Positions 1 to 10,770 of a stretch of 64,000 bases of DNA are shown in pieces; position 1 is the first letter of the stretch; each line of letters begins with the position of its first letter. This stretch comes from Zygnema cylindricum (Eukaryota > Streptophyta > Zygnematophyceae > Zygnematales > Zygnemataceae): the NCBI GenBank assembly GCA_037447655.1, contig JBBHKE010000236.1, forward strand, positions 1 through 64,000, read 5' to 3'. A program made the position numbers and the translations under genes. The notes beneath the pieces were generated by a model, which was not told the origin of the DNA, ran no database searches, and worked only from the letters and a program-made list of their open reading frames with translations.

Positions 1-1125
1 GAAACAAGCTCTTCGGCAATGGAACAAGAAGCTTGATGAGTTTCTTACAGGTTTGGGATATATTCGGATCAGCTCAGATCATTCAATTTATTTGTTTGAA
101 GATGAGGAATGAATTATTTTTATTGCAATTTATGTCGATGATTTGCTTGTTTTAAGTAAATCCACGAATAAAATAAATAAGTTTAAAATAAATTTTAAAA
201 AAAGATTTGAGATGAAGGATATAGAGAAGCAAGGTATATTTTGGGAATTCAGGTAGAGAGAGATAGAGATAGAAAGATAATAAGATTAACTCAAAAAGAG
301 GCCATTGGAAACATGTTAGGAAAATTCCAAATGGACAAGGCTAATTGTTGTACCACTCCTATGGAATTAAAGAAGGGAGTTGAGGGGAGTGAGGAAGAAG
401 GAGTTATAATCTAAGATGATGAAGTAGGCCCGAAAGAAAAAAGATTTATGCAGACCATCCCTTATAGACAAGTAGTGGGCAGCCTAATATATTTGATGAA
501 TTGTACCCGTCCGGACATAACCGCAGCTATGGGAGCACTAAGTAGGAGTCTGAAAGCTCTAACTAAAAAAGATTGGGGGGCAGCTAAGAGAGTCCTTAGA
601 TATCTCATAGGGACTAGGGATCTATGGTTGCATTTGGGTGGGAATAATACTGACATCACCACTTAGAGTGATGCCAGCTATGGGGATGTTCCTATGAGGA
701 GATGCACATCTGGATATGTATTGTATGTGGGTGAAAGGGCTTGCTGCTGGAGCAGCAAGCAACAAAAGGTCATTGCTCAGTCCACCATGGAGGCTGAGTA
801 CATGGCTTCTTGCTCTGCTGTAAAAGAATTAATGTGGGTCAAGTTTTTGCTTGGTGAGCTTGGTCATCTTAAGAGTGGTGTCCAAAAAGTGTTTTGTGAC
901 AATCAGGCTGCCATTGCCATTTTTGCCAATCCTAAACATCACTTGAAAGCCAAACACATGGACATTAGACTTAGCTTTGTTAGGGAGAAAGTAGAAAACA
1001 AAATAATAAGTTTGGAGTATAAACCAGATAGTGAAATGGTAGCAGATATGATGACCAAACCTGTTCCTTCCCCTAAACTAATTTTCTGCCTGGGGAATTT
1101 TGGTCTTAAAATAAAGAGTGACTAG
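1..1125 (+). pseudogene. Copia-1 reverse transcriptase C-terminal part and RNase H, decayed
   Basis: This is the 3' end of a Ty1/copia polyprotein cut by the window edge. The sequence opens inside the RT palm (KQALRQWNKKLDEF, then the catalytic YVDD at about 131-142). It continues through the RT connection (QKEAIGNML, YRQVVGSLIYLMNCTRPD) into RNase H, with SDASYGD, STMEAEYMA and CDNQAAI holding the expected acidic residues, and ends SPKLIFC...KIKSD at 1125. It is broken by TGA near 112, a frameshift near 225-240, TAA at 412-414 and TAG at 664-666. It is closely related in sequence to the pol regions at 6725-8326 and 20637-21788. It belongs to the LTR that follows. Identity as copia RT/RNase H is secure; it is not functional. 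Confidence 0.95.
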
Positions 1126-1138
1126 AAAATAATAGGAG

Positions 1139-2208
1139 TGTAGAAATTAAAGGTTATTTTAGTATTTTCTAGGTTTTGTAAATTGCAGAAAAGAAGCAGA
1201 GTCAGTTTGCCTCTACCTCCTCTCTCCAGCTCCCACACTTGTCGCAGTCACTGAAAGTTGGAGAGGGAGATAGAGCCATGGACGCCTATGCTACCCCGAC
1301 GAGGATATATTTTAGGGTGGTAGATTTTAGCAAAATAAACTTGGGGAGCCCAAGATTCGAACCTGGTACCAGCCGTCCGCCAAAGTAGTCGGTAGCCGAT
1401 AGCCTTAGCCAACTAATCTAAACCAGAGATATATGATATAGGATTTCGTAGTTATTTAAATGTTAGCACGTAGGCTATTTTCATTCAGCAGGATATTTAG
1501 ACATAGATACAGTTTGTAATGTACGGCGACAAAACATCCGAAACGGATACTGCGCATTTTGTTTCGAAGGCGAAAGAAATAGTGCGCAAGTATTTATGAC
1601 GGCCACGATTGTAATCCGGCTTCATCGGACGGCCACGAAGCATGCTAAGAGCGCGTAATGAGTTCTCGGCGGTTTACGGTTGACTTCACATCAATCGCCA
1701 CGTGGCATAATCACATTGGATTTGGCATCTTAGGGGATTCCAGGAACGAATCCAAAAATGACATGTGTCGACTTGTTGGCCATGTCGTACAATGGCCATA
1801 GACATAGTACATTGGCACATGTACCTTTATGTACGATACACTCTTATGATTGGTGCCGTACTTCAGTAGATAGAGTTTTAGAGAGAGATAGGACTTAGAA
1901 AAATTTGATAGATTAGACCCTCTCTCCCAGAGAGCTCTTGTACAAAAGGTCAACTTTGACCCTTCATAATCTACTGCTCAAGGGAGAAAATTCAGAGATT
2001 TTTTTTGCTATAGACTCAAGGGAGAAATTCAGAGATTATTTTAGCTATAGACTCAAGGGAGTCTTGCCTTTACAGGGGTGAAGGTGGCAAGAGTTTTTGT
2101 CTGCCAAGGTGGCAATTATTCTTGCTGAAACACAAAGGGGTCAGGGTTATCCTAGAGGCTTTGTGTGAGCTGCCTACTCTGAGGTCCTATGAGGGTCTCA
2201 GAGTTGCA
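1139..2208 (+). repeat. 3' LTR of Copia-1
   Basis: The LTR starts TGTAGAAATTAAAGG directly after a purine-rich tract (1126-1138) that follows the pol stop. It ends ...GAGTTGCA, giving TG...CA ends and about 1070 bp. Segments are recognisably shared with the LTR fragments at 26046-27074 and 44021-44771. It contains an antisense tRNA-like module (about 1340-1430), and its 3' part has local duplications ending in the GACTCAAGGGAGTC hairpin at 2050-2063. The matching 5' LTR lies outside the window, so the target duplication cannot be checked. The 3' boundary is placed by comparison with the ends of the other LTRs. Confidence 0.82.
1340..1430 (-). other. tRNA-like module inside LTR, antisense to the element
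   Basis: On the minus strand a B-box-like GGTTCGAATC (plus strand 1354-1364) lies in a T-arm whose 5-bp stem CCAGG/CTTGG still pairs around a TTCGAAT loop. An A-box-like TTAGTTGGCTAAGGC lies upstream (plus strand 1402-1418). Spacing fits a tRNA with an extended variable region. No clear acceptor stem is seen, so this is a tRNA-derived relic or Pol III promoter-like module rather than a working tRNA gene. Equivalent modules occupy the same relative place in other LTRs of the group. Confidence 0.6.
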
Positions 2209-2358
2209 AAGGGCGTGCCTTCTATTAGGTTGCGTCTGTAAACCTGCGTGGCTCATTCTGTTTGGTAACACGTAGGTTAATATTCAATGCTTAAAATCTG
2301 GAAAAAAACTTCGAATGCAATGTCACTACGCAATATCTGTACGAGCGGAGGTAATATT
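2209..2358. other. Short spacer, target of Copia-3 insertion
   Basis: About 150 bp of non-coding DNA lie between Copia-1 and Copia-3. Its right end (2333-2358) matches the sequence just beyond Copia-3 (22931-22956), and that sequence is itself one unit of a roughly 24-bp imperfect tandem repeat (ATATCTGTAC...GCGGAG...). I see no gene. Confidence 0.6.
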
Positions 2359-3054
2359 TGTTGAAAAGTGATATTTTGTATTCTACCTTTTTTTGAGTCC
2401 TGCAATTCTCATACTTATCGTAGTCACTGAGAATTGACAGGCAATCATGGCTGTCTTAGACAGATGTGAGGATAGACACATGGTTGTCTTAGACAGATGA
2501 GAGGATAGACAGAAGACAAAGCTCTTGCAAAACATAATTGCCACAAAGGCTTTGATACTGTAGCCTCCGGACGAAGGCCGTACGGATTAGGCGCCCCCCT
2601 TAACCGTTAGGTCTTGACGTTTCGTTGCATAGGTTTGTCCTTGATAGATATTTAAAGTAGCATACACGGCATATTTCTTTTAACATCTTACGAAACGAAA
2701 CTCAACATGGAACGTATGGTAACGCACGCAAAAATGAAAAAAACATTTAATATCAATGGACGAAATTAAATATCGCGATCGACTGTTCGCAAAACAAGAA
2801 TGAATTTCACGCGATCAACACGGAATGTTGACCGTCGAAATTCAACGGTCAACACAGAACATTGACCGGTGAAATTCAACGGTCAACATTTATTCGGCGC
2901 GCCGTCAGATCCAACGGCTGAAATCTGTCGTCGTAAAAAGAACAGACGGCACGCATGAGTGCCGGTATACTAGAACAACTATCTGGGAGCAGCTCGGCGA
3001 AATGGGAGAAAATGACACGTGGCATCATCCTATTGGATGACCCAAAGACTAAAG
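2359..3054 (+). repeat. 5' LTR of Copia-3, first part
   Basis: Starts TGTTGAAAAGTGATATTTTG and aligns along its length with 21802-22500 of the 3' LTR. It contains a duplicated block of roughly 35 bp (ATGGCTGTCTTAGACAGATG...) at about 2445-2515 and an antisense tRNA-like module at about 2551-2615. Copia-2 interrupts it; the last five bases, TAAAG (3050-3054), are the left target duplication of Copia-2. Confidence 0.9.
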
Positions 3055-3912
3055 TGTTGAAAAAAGGTAATTAATAGTTCACTTCCCTATTTAGTTTTGT
3101 TTTAAAGAAAGAGAGTAAGGATCAAAGGCGCGCCATGGCTGCCGCCATATTTAGAAAGTGGCAGTTTTTGCAGTTAAGGGTATTTTGGCTAAAATGATGC
3201 CTAGGTCTAGGTTTGAACCCGTGACCTCTAGATTCTTTGTAGCCTAACGCCTTAACCATTAAGGCGTTATGAAATGATCCACAATGGGTTTCATAAATAT
3301 ATAAATACTAACGAAACAGCTAATTAACAGCAGACTAACCAAAAGGAGCAATTTCTGCATGTACGCGAATCTGAACCGTGTAAAATATGTTTTGATCGGA
3401 CGGCCGGCATTATAGCCGCCACGCGAAGTGAGCTTTTTGGCGGCATACGGATATAGCGTCACGCGGTGCCACGTGGCGCCACATTATTTGATACCGGAGA
3501 AGATGGGAGGAGGAACCATGGCTTCCGATATGACAGGTCTCACCTTGTAGACCTTGTTGTACAATGGTTGTACAATAAGTACATCGCCCATTGTACCTTC
3601 TTGTACTTTATAGTGTTCCTATTGGACTAGGGTTTAATAGTAGGTAGTCGTGAGTAGGCAGACCGAGACTTAGTAATATTTAGGTACCTCTCTCTCTAAG
3701 AGAGCTTGTAACTATAAAGGTCATCTTTGACCAGCCATAACTTACTGCTCGGGTGAGCAAATTCAGTGATTCTTTTTGCGTTTGACTCAGGGGAGTCTTG
3801 TCCCACAAGGGTGAGAGTGGTCTGAATATTTGTGTGCCTGAGCGGCGCTTATTCAGCGGGAAAGTAGAAGGGGCAAATATATCTGTGGGTCAATGGAGAC
3901 CACAGAATTTCA
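3055..3912 (+). repeat. 5' LTR of Copia-2
   Basis: 858 bp, TGTTGAAAAAAGG...GAATTTCA. It aligns with the 3' LTR at 8339-9222 but lacks about 36 bp near its end (the block 'tatcctagaggctttac' plus flanking bases). It carries the antisense tRNA-like module at 3207-3270 and the GACTCAGGGGAGTC hairpin at 3784-3797. The promoter of the element should lie here, but I cannot assign a TATA box with confidence. Confidence 0.9.
3207..3272 (-). other. tRNA-like module inside LTR, antisense
   Basis: On the minus strand TTAATGGTTAAGGCG (A-box-like, D-arm; plus strand 3248-3262) is followed about 30 nt later by GGGTTCAAACC (B-box-like; plus strand 3210-3220). The pattern resembles the D-arm and T-arm of Leu/Ser-type tRNAs. 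The T-stem is only partly paired and no acceptor stem is evident. The 3' LTR copy is at about 8488-8550 with a more decayed B box. Confidence 0.6.
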
Positions 3913-3928
3913 GGTTATGGGGCCCACC
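3913..3928 (+). other. Primer binding site, initiator-Met tRNA half-molecule type
   Basis: GGTTATGGGGCCCACC immediately follows the LTR. Apart from one extra G it is the complement of the anticodon stem-loop of plant initiator tRNA-Met (GGTGGGCCCATAACC), not of the tRNA 3' end. Drosophila copia is the classic case that primes from a tRNA-iMet half cleaved in this loop. Equivalent sites follow the LTRs at 9661 and 25362. Confidence 0.75.
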
Positions 3929-5000
3929 CTCTAGGGTGCCCATATTTGATGAATCAGACTTTCTTTATTGGGAAATGATGATGGAGGGAGAACTATTTGA
4001 GAAGCATCTATGGGGGCATAGTGTCTGGACAAATTCGATGCCCACCTCCACCTGGGTTGGGAGGGACACGTTTTTCTGGCACCTCCGCCCCTACAGTTGG
4101 TAGAACAGCTGTCACCATCACCGAGGATGAAGATGAGGAAAGAGAGGAGATTGTCATGGAAGGAGAAAAGGGAGGAGTTGCAACTCAAGTGACACCATTG
4201 CCGAAGGCGATACCGGCAGCAGCACCACCAAAAACGGCGACAAGGGTTCAGACCGAAAGATCAGAGTATGAAAAGTGGAACTACAAAGACAAGGTTGCTA
4301 AGCTCTTAATTCTTAAAAGTGTAGCAAAGGGCATTGCCATTCCCCTTATGCATGTCAAATCTTCATCTCAGATTTGGATATCACTAGTTAACAAATATAA
4401 GAGTGGATCATTGCAGCAACAACAGTTGGCCGAAAATAAGATTGCAGCTTATACTTATAAAGGAGGAAGTATGAATAATTATTGCAATGATTTAGGAGCA
4501 TTATTTGGAGAGTTAGAGAGTGCAGGTAACTCATGGTCCGAGAGACAAAGAGTGAACACATTAATGATGAAACTACCTGAAGAGTATGAGAATATCATTA
4601 ACCGATTGCAGGACATGGGAGATAGCAATTGGAATTGGGATGACACAGTGGGAATGATTTTAGTGAAAGAAAGCACCATAGAGCTTAGGAGAGGGAGTCC
4701 AAGTGTTCAAGCATTGTCTGCAGGAGCTGATTGGCGGAAGCGTATGAGGAGAGAGGGAAAGATCACTATCGAAACATTGGTGGAAGAGGACAAGGAGGTG
4801 GAAGATTTGATAGACAGGGGAGAGGAACTTCTCGAGGAGGATTATGTCACTTCTGCAAGAAACCGGGACACTATATGGCAGATTGTGTGAAACTTGCAGA
4901 TCTTCGACTAAAAGATGGTCAAGGAACCTCAAGGGATGGAGGAAAGAAAAATGCTTTCCTGACTGAAGTTCATGATGAGAAAGTGGCAGAAAAAAACTGA
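3918..5000 (+). pseudogene. Copia-2 gag (capsid and zinc knuckle), broken
   Basis: Reading starts in one frame (VPIFDESDFLYWEMMMEG, about 3936-4010), the typical copia gag opening. It shifts frame near 4010 into GIVSGQIRC and a long gag body. The capsid-like UBN2 part reads KGIAIPLMHV, NKYKSGSLQQQQLAENKI, LMMKLPEEYENIINRL up to about 4690. A further shift leads to the CCHC knuckle CHFCKKPGHYMADC at about 4845-4889. The nucleocapsid-like arm is Gly/Arg-rich. At least two frameshifts make it a pseudogene. Confidence 0.9.
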
Positions 5001-6240
5001 ATCAAAAGAAGAGCTTGAGGAGCTTCTTTTTAATTCGAAAAACAATGAAAAGCATGTCGATATTCCACGGAGACAAAATTGTGCTTTTGGAGGCAAAAGG
5101 GATCCACCCGAGGATGGGTGGATCATAGACTCAAGGGCTTCAATGCATATGTGCAAAGATAAGTGGTGGTTCACTAAATTGAGAAAGATCTCAACAGTTG
5201 AGATAGAGTACGGATATGGTAGAGTAGAAACCACAAGTCTTGTTAGAACTGTTGCCTTGAAGGTTCGAGTTGATGGAAAGGCCTCAATTCTAACACTCTC
5301 AGACGTTCTTTACATTTCACAGCTTAGCAAGAACCTCGTCTCAACTTCTGTCCTAGATGAAAAGGAGTTTGAAACAAGAACTAGGAAAGGAATCTTCACA
5401 ACAAGCTTTGATAATGAGGTTTATTTCATAGCTGAGAAGGGCAGTCAAGGAATGTTCAAAATTGTTCTTTGCAATCAAAACAGTGTTCTCTACTCGTGTG
5501 CAAATGAGATGATGCTTTGGCATAAAAGGTTGGGGCATGTGCATCTAGATAGATTAAAGAAAATGAAGAAAAAGGGAATAGTGGAGGGTATTACTTTTTA
5601 GGATGAGGAGACCTTTGATGATTGTAGTGGATGTGCCCAAGGGAAGATTCATAGACTTCCATTTCCAAAGGCAACCACATTTAGGAGAGAGAAAGTATTA
5701 GATCTTGTTCACACTGATGTTTGGGGACTTGCTAGGTATGCTTAACATGGGGAGAAGAGATGGATTTTAACTATAAAAAATGATTGGTCTAGATACATGA
5801 AGGTATACTTTCTCAGACATAAGTTAGAGGTATTAAGATGTTTCAAAGAGTATAAAGTATGGAGTGAAAAACTACATAAAATCTCAATAAAAGAGATAAG
5901 AAGTGATAATGAGAAAGAATACACCTCAAGGGAATTTGAAAAATATCTTAAACAAGAAATAATTCATCATGAGAAAATTGTTCCCTATAATCCGGAACAA
6001 AATCGAGTAGCAGAAAGAGTGAATAGAAATTTAGAAGATATGTCCATAAGTATGTCAACTGACTAGAGGATAGGGCTGCAGTTTTGGGCTGAGTCTAAGA
6101 ACTATGCTAATTTCATCAAAAATAGAGTCCTAACTTCAGCAAATAAGGAGGAAACTCCGTATGAGAGGTGGACAGGAAGAAAGCCTGATTTGTCTAGTTT
6201 GAGAGTGTTCGGAAGTCAAGTTATAGTTTAGATTCCGATA
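4972..6240 (+). pseudogene. Copia-2 protease and integrase, broken
   Basis: The protease active site reads DSRAS (about 5128-5142) where copia proteases have DSGAS or DTGAS, so the essential Gly is lost. GAG-pre-integrase follows with WHKRLGHVHLDRL (about 5518-5555) and, after a TAG near 5599-5601, CSGCAQGK. The integrase core shows the D,D,E acids in HTDVWG, RSDNEKEY and PEQNRVAER. An in-frame TAA near 5743 and a TAG near 6064 interrupt it. The region ends with TPYERWTGRKP and VFGSQV at about 6150-6230. Confidence 0.92.
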
Positions 6241-6724
6241 AGACTAAATGGAAGTTAGAGGGAAGAGGGAAACCAGGATATCTTGTAGGATATGATGAGA
6301 GCACAAAAGGATACCGAGTGAACGACTTGAAAAAGAGAGATATAATTTTGGTAAAACACATAGTGGTGATGAATGAAGAGAAGTCCATTGATCCATTCAA
6401 ATATAATAAGGAAGTCAAAATCAGATTTGAAACGGATCAGTTTTTTGACTTTGACTTTGAATATGAAGAGATGGAAGATGGACAAAAAGGAAAATCTGCA
6501 GATCTACCAAAGGAGGAGGAAAGGACAACATCCGAGGCAACGCCACAATACGAAGTGGAAACCGATGAGGATTTCGATGAGACACCGGAATTAGAAGATA
6601 GGGGAGCTGAAAATCTTCCTAAACGAAACCAAAGGATGCCTTCCATACCAGCTTCCGATTTTGAAGGGGGAGAAGAAGTAGTAAACGACTTCAAGAAAGA
6701 CAAGTAAATAACCAACTCACAAAG
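6241..6724 (+). pseudogene. Copia-2 integrase-RT linker
   Basis: The integrase C-terminal stretch GKPGYLVGYDESTKGYRV is followed by an acidic, low-complexity linker (DFDFEYEEMED, PQYEVETDEDFDETPEL, about 6318-6707), as usual between copia integrase and RT. It ends at a TAA near 6705-6707, just before the RT frame opens. Confidence 0.75.
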
Positions 6725-8326
6725 ATGTCTCACCCGAATGAACCTCAGACATACTTAGAGGCCATAAACACCCCAGAAAGTAGCCTGTGGATCACAACTA
6801 TAAATGAAGAAATGGCCTCTATCATGGAAGCCAATACATGGGAGTTGGTAGATTGTCCACTGGACCGAAAATCGATCGGATGTAAGTGGGTTTTGAAACT
6901 TAAATTAAACCCCGATAATACCATTGAGAGGTACAAAGCTAGGTTAGTTGTAAAAGGTTATACTCAGAAAGAACGGATAGACTACGAAGAAACCTTTGCA
7001 CCTGTAGTCAAATTTCCTTCTGTTAGAATCCTTTTAAGTATAGCCGCAGCGAATGATATGGAAATCCACCAGATGGATATTAAAACGGCCTTTTTGCACG
7101 GAGAGTTGGAAGAAGAAATTTACATCAGGCAACCGGAAGGATTCGTGGAAAGTGAGGAAAAAAACAAGGTTTGTAAACTGATAAAATCACTCTATGGGCT
7201 TAAGCAAGCCCCGCGACAATGGAATATTAAGCTAGACGAGTTTCTGACCGGTTTGGGGTATATCTGAATTAGTTTAGATCACTCTATATATTTATTTGAG
7301 GATGAGGATGGAGTGATATTAATTGCTATATATGTAAATGATTTGTTGGTCTTAAGCAAGTCCTTAGATAAAATTAACAAACTAAAACAGGATCTTAGAA
7401 GCACTTTTGAAATAAAAGATCTCGGCGAAGCAAAGTACATTTTGGGAATTCAGATGGAGAGAGATAGAGGGAATAGAATTATAAGACTCACTCAAAAAGA
7501 AGCAATCGGTAATATGCTAGAAAAATTTCAAATGGAGAAAGCAAACAGATGTACTACTCATATGGATTTTAACAAAGTGTTTGAGGGGAGTGAAGAGAGA
7601 GGAATATTGATCATTAATGATGAGATGGATGAGATAAAAAGAAAATTTATGGAAAATATCCCTTATCGGCAGATTGTAGGCAGTTTAATTTATTTAATGA
7701 ACTGTACCCGTCCGGATATAGCTGCAGCGGTAGGTGTCCTTAGTAGAAATCTAAATGAACCAAGAAAGAGAAACTAGGAGGCTGCCAAAAGGGTGATGAG
7801 GTAACTGGAGGGGACAAGGGAATTATGGTTGCATTTGGGAGGGGAGCACATTGACATCACCACTTGGAGTGATGCCAGTTATGGAGATGTGCCTTTAAGC
7901 AGGTGTACAACTGGATATGTGTTGCAAATTGGATCCGGTGCATGTTGTTGGAGTAGCAAGCAACAAAAAGTAGTTGCTTAGTCCACTATAGAGGATGAAT
8001 ACATGGCTTCCTGTGCTGCCACCAAAGAATTAATGTGGGTTAAATCTCTTCTTGAAGAACTTGGGTTCATGAAGCTTGGAACTCAAAATGTTTTTTGTGA
8101 TAATCAAGCTGCTATCTCTATTACAGCAAATCCGAAACATCACTTCAAAGCTAAGCATATGGATATTAGACTAAGCTTTGTTAGAGAGAAGGTAGAAAAT
8201 AAAATTATTAAACAGGTTCATAAAATTGATAGAGAAATGATTGCAGACATGATGACAAAAGCAGTGCCTTCCCCTAAATTGATTTATTGCAGAGAAAACT
8301 GTGGAATAAAATTGAAAAGTGACTAG
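6725..8326 (+). pseudogene. Copia-2 reverse transcriptase and RNase H, broken
   Basis: RT begins EPQTYLEAINTPE and contains CKWVLKLKLNPD, KARLVVKGYTQKE, HQMDIKTAFLHGELEEE and SLYGLKQAPRQW. The catalytic box reads YVND (about 7331-7342) instead of YVDD. RNase H shows WSDASYGD, a decayed STIEDEYMA and CDNQAAI. In-frame stops lie at 7265-7267, 7775-7777, about 7801 and about 7979. It ends KLKSD at 8326, 12 bp before the 3' LTR. The changed active site and stops rule out activity. Confidence 0.95.
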
Positions 8327-8338
8327 GAACTAAGGGAG

Positions 8339-9222
8339 TGTTCAAAAGAGGTAATTAATAGTTCACTTCCCTATTTGAGTTTGCTTTAAAGAAAGAGAGT
8401 GAGGATCAAAGGCTCGCCATAGCTGCCGCTATATTTAGAAAGGGGCAGATTTGAAGTAAAAGGTATTTTACGAAAATGTTGCCTAAGTCTAGACTTAAAC
8501 TTGCGACCTCTAGAATCTATATAACCTAACGCCTTAACCATTAAGGCGCTACGAAACGACACACCTGACGGGTTTCATAAATATATAAACATTAACGCAA
8601 CAGCTAATTAACAACAGACTAACTAAAAGGATTATTTTCTGCATGTACGCGAATCTGAACCGTGTAAAATATGTTTTGATCAGACGGCCGACATTATACC
8701 CGCCAGGCGAAGTGAGCTTTTTATGGCATACGGAGATAGCGTCATGCGGTACCACGTGGCGCCACATTATTTGATAATGGAGAACATGGGAGGAGGAACC
8801 TTGGCTTTCGATTTGACAGTTGTCACCTTGTAGACCTTGTCGTACAATGTTCGTACAATAATTACATTGCCCATTATACCTTCTTCCACTATATAGTGTT
8901 CCTATTGGACTAGGGTTTAGTAGTAGGTAGTCGTGAGTAGGCAAACCAAGACTTAGTAATATTTAGGTACCTCTCTCTAAGATAGCTTGTAGCTATAAAG
9001 GTCATCTTTGACCATCCATAACTTACTGTTCAGGGGAGCAAATTCAGTGAATCCTTTTGCGTTTGACTCAAGGGAGTCTTGTCCTCACAGGGGTGAGCGT
9101 GGACAGAATATTTGTGTGCGAGGGTGGCACTTATTTAGTGGGAAATTGGAAGGGCAAAATGTTATCCTAGAGGCTTTACATATGCTGCTCATCTGTGGGT
9201 CAATGGAGACCACAGAATTTCA
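8339..9222 (+). repeat. 3' LTR of Copia-2
   Basis: 884 bp, TGTTCAAAAGAGG...GAATTTCA, preceded by the purine tract AACTAAGGGAG (about 8328-8338) and followed by target duplication TAAGG (9223-9227). It has the GACTCAAGGGAGTC hairpin at 9065-9078. It is visibly diverged from the 5' LTR at many single bases, so the insertion is old. Confidence 0.92.
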
Positions 9223-9227
9223 TAAGG

Positions 9228-9660
9228 GACAGAATGTGGTTGACCTATTAGCCACGTGGCAGATCGGGAGTGGTGCGGAATATATCCGTACATAAAGTAC
9301 GGCGGCTTTTGTACTTTATATGTATGATAACTAGGGTACTCTATTTTGATTGGTTAAGAATAGCTATTAGGAGTATTCCAGGACTTAGAAAAATATTGAA
9401 AAGTCCTCGCTCTCCAAGAGGCCATCTGTAAAAATATGCTGTCGTTAAATAACCATAACTTAATACTCACGTGAGCAAATTCAGTGATTCTTTTTGCAGC
9501 GGACTCAGGGGAGTCTAAGCTACACAAGGGTGTAGCTAGTCAGAGTTTTTACGGCCCAAGGTGGGACGTATTCATTTTCAAAGTCAAAAGTGCATATATT
9601 AACCTAGAGGCTTCACATAAGCTGGACATTCTGTGTACCAATGGAGGTCACAATATTACA
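9228..9660 (+). repeat. 5' LTR of Copia-3, second part
   Basis: Resumes the Copia-3 LTR after Copia-2 and aligns with about 22500-22930 (shared GACCTATTAGCCACGTGGCAG, split here for length). It ends ...AATATTACA and is followed at 9661 by AGTTATGGGCCCACC, the half-tRNA-iMet primer site with its first G changed to A. The GGACTCAGGGGAGTC hairpin lies at 9501-9515. Confidence 0.9.
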
Positions 9661-9689
9661 AGTTATGGGCCCACCCTCTAGGGTGCCCA

Positions 9690-10770
9690 TTTTTAATGGA
9701 ACAGGGTTCATTTATTGGTAAACCATGATGAGGGCTGCATTGTTTAAAAAACGGCTATAGGGCATTGTGAGTGGCCATGTGCGTCGGCCATCTGGTAAAT
9801 TAGGAGTTCCACCAGGGTTTGGAGGATCGCGGTTCACTCGAGGATCCGCAGGGGCAGAGGGGGTGGAGGATGTTGCAAAAAGCACCATGTCTGACAATGG
9901 GAAGGAGAAAACAACACCGATGGCTAGTGGATTGGCTCTAGTACCACCTGTTCAAAAAACAGAGGCGAATGATACTGAAATCTGGGATTTCAACAATACC
10001 GTGGCAACTCATTTTATTCTTGGGCGTCTCACTCAAGGAGTGGCTACACCTCATCTTCATGTGGAGAGGGTAGACGAGTTGTGGGAAGCTCTCGTCGACA
10101 TTACAAGAGCAGTACGATTCAGCTGCAGAAGTTAGCAGATCAGAAGGTACAGGCATATGTGTACAAAGGAGTAAAGATGTTAGATTTCTGTAATGATTTG
10201 GCTGGGTTATTCATGGAGTTAGAAAGTGCAAGGAAAAGGGAGACCGAGAAAGAGAAGGTGAACACTTTGCCAATGAAACTCCCAGATGACTATGAGAACA
10301 TTTTTAACAGGGTCCAGGATTTGTCAGATCATCTTTTGATCTGGAATTCTTTTGTGGGGATGATTTTTGTTTGGGAGAGCACGATTTAGATTCATAGGGG
10401 AGGAAAGAGTGTTCAAGCATTGGATACCGGTACTTACTCGGGGGATAAGGATTTTAAGAAACCTTATGGGAACTTTGGTGGAGGAGGAAGAGGAAACCAT
10501 GACGGATCTGCACCAAGGGCTCCGAAGGGGCTTTGCCATTTTTGTAAGAAGCCGGGACACTACATGGCGGAGTGCACTAAGTTGACGGAGTTGAGATTGA
10601 AGGAGGAATCGATTGGAAAACCAGCCGGAAGGAAAAAGAAGGCGTTCGTTGCGACACAAGTCGTGGGAGAGGATGCCGATGATGATGATGGAGAACTTCT
10701 CCTCAACGAGGAGTTGGAGGTGAAAGGTGAGTCGGATATTCCAAGGAGGCAAAAATGTGCTTTCGGTTGA
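9690..10770 (+). pseudogene. Copia-3 gag, broken
   Basis: The decayed capsid opens with NGTGFIYW (TAA/TAG inside), then GIVSGHV, followed by TLPMKLPDDYENIFNRV and the CCHC knuckle CHFCKKPGHYMAEC (about 10533-10574). Frame changes near 10110 and a stop near 10388 separate the parts; a TGA at 10768-10770 ends it just before the protease. It is parallel to 3918-5000 in order and motifs. Confidence 0.9.

Larger units (their letters stand above)
3055..9222 (+). mobile_element. Copia-2: complete but decayed Ty1/copia element
   Basis: LTRs at 3055-3912 and 8339-9222 flank a 4.4-kb internal region with a primer site, gag, protease, integrase, RT and RNase H in copia order. Target duplication TAAAG/TAAGG (3050-3054, 9223-9227) has one mismatch. 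It inserted into the 5' LTR of Copia-3, so it is younger than Copia-3. Numerous stops, frameshifts and replaced catalytic residues make it non-autonomous now. Confidence 0.93.

Noticed and set aside
1340-1430. Functional tRNA gene
   Set aside because: A- and B-box-like parts are present but no acceptor stem or clear anticodon arm can be drawn, and the location inside a repeated LTR argues for a relic or module.
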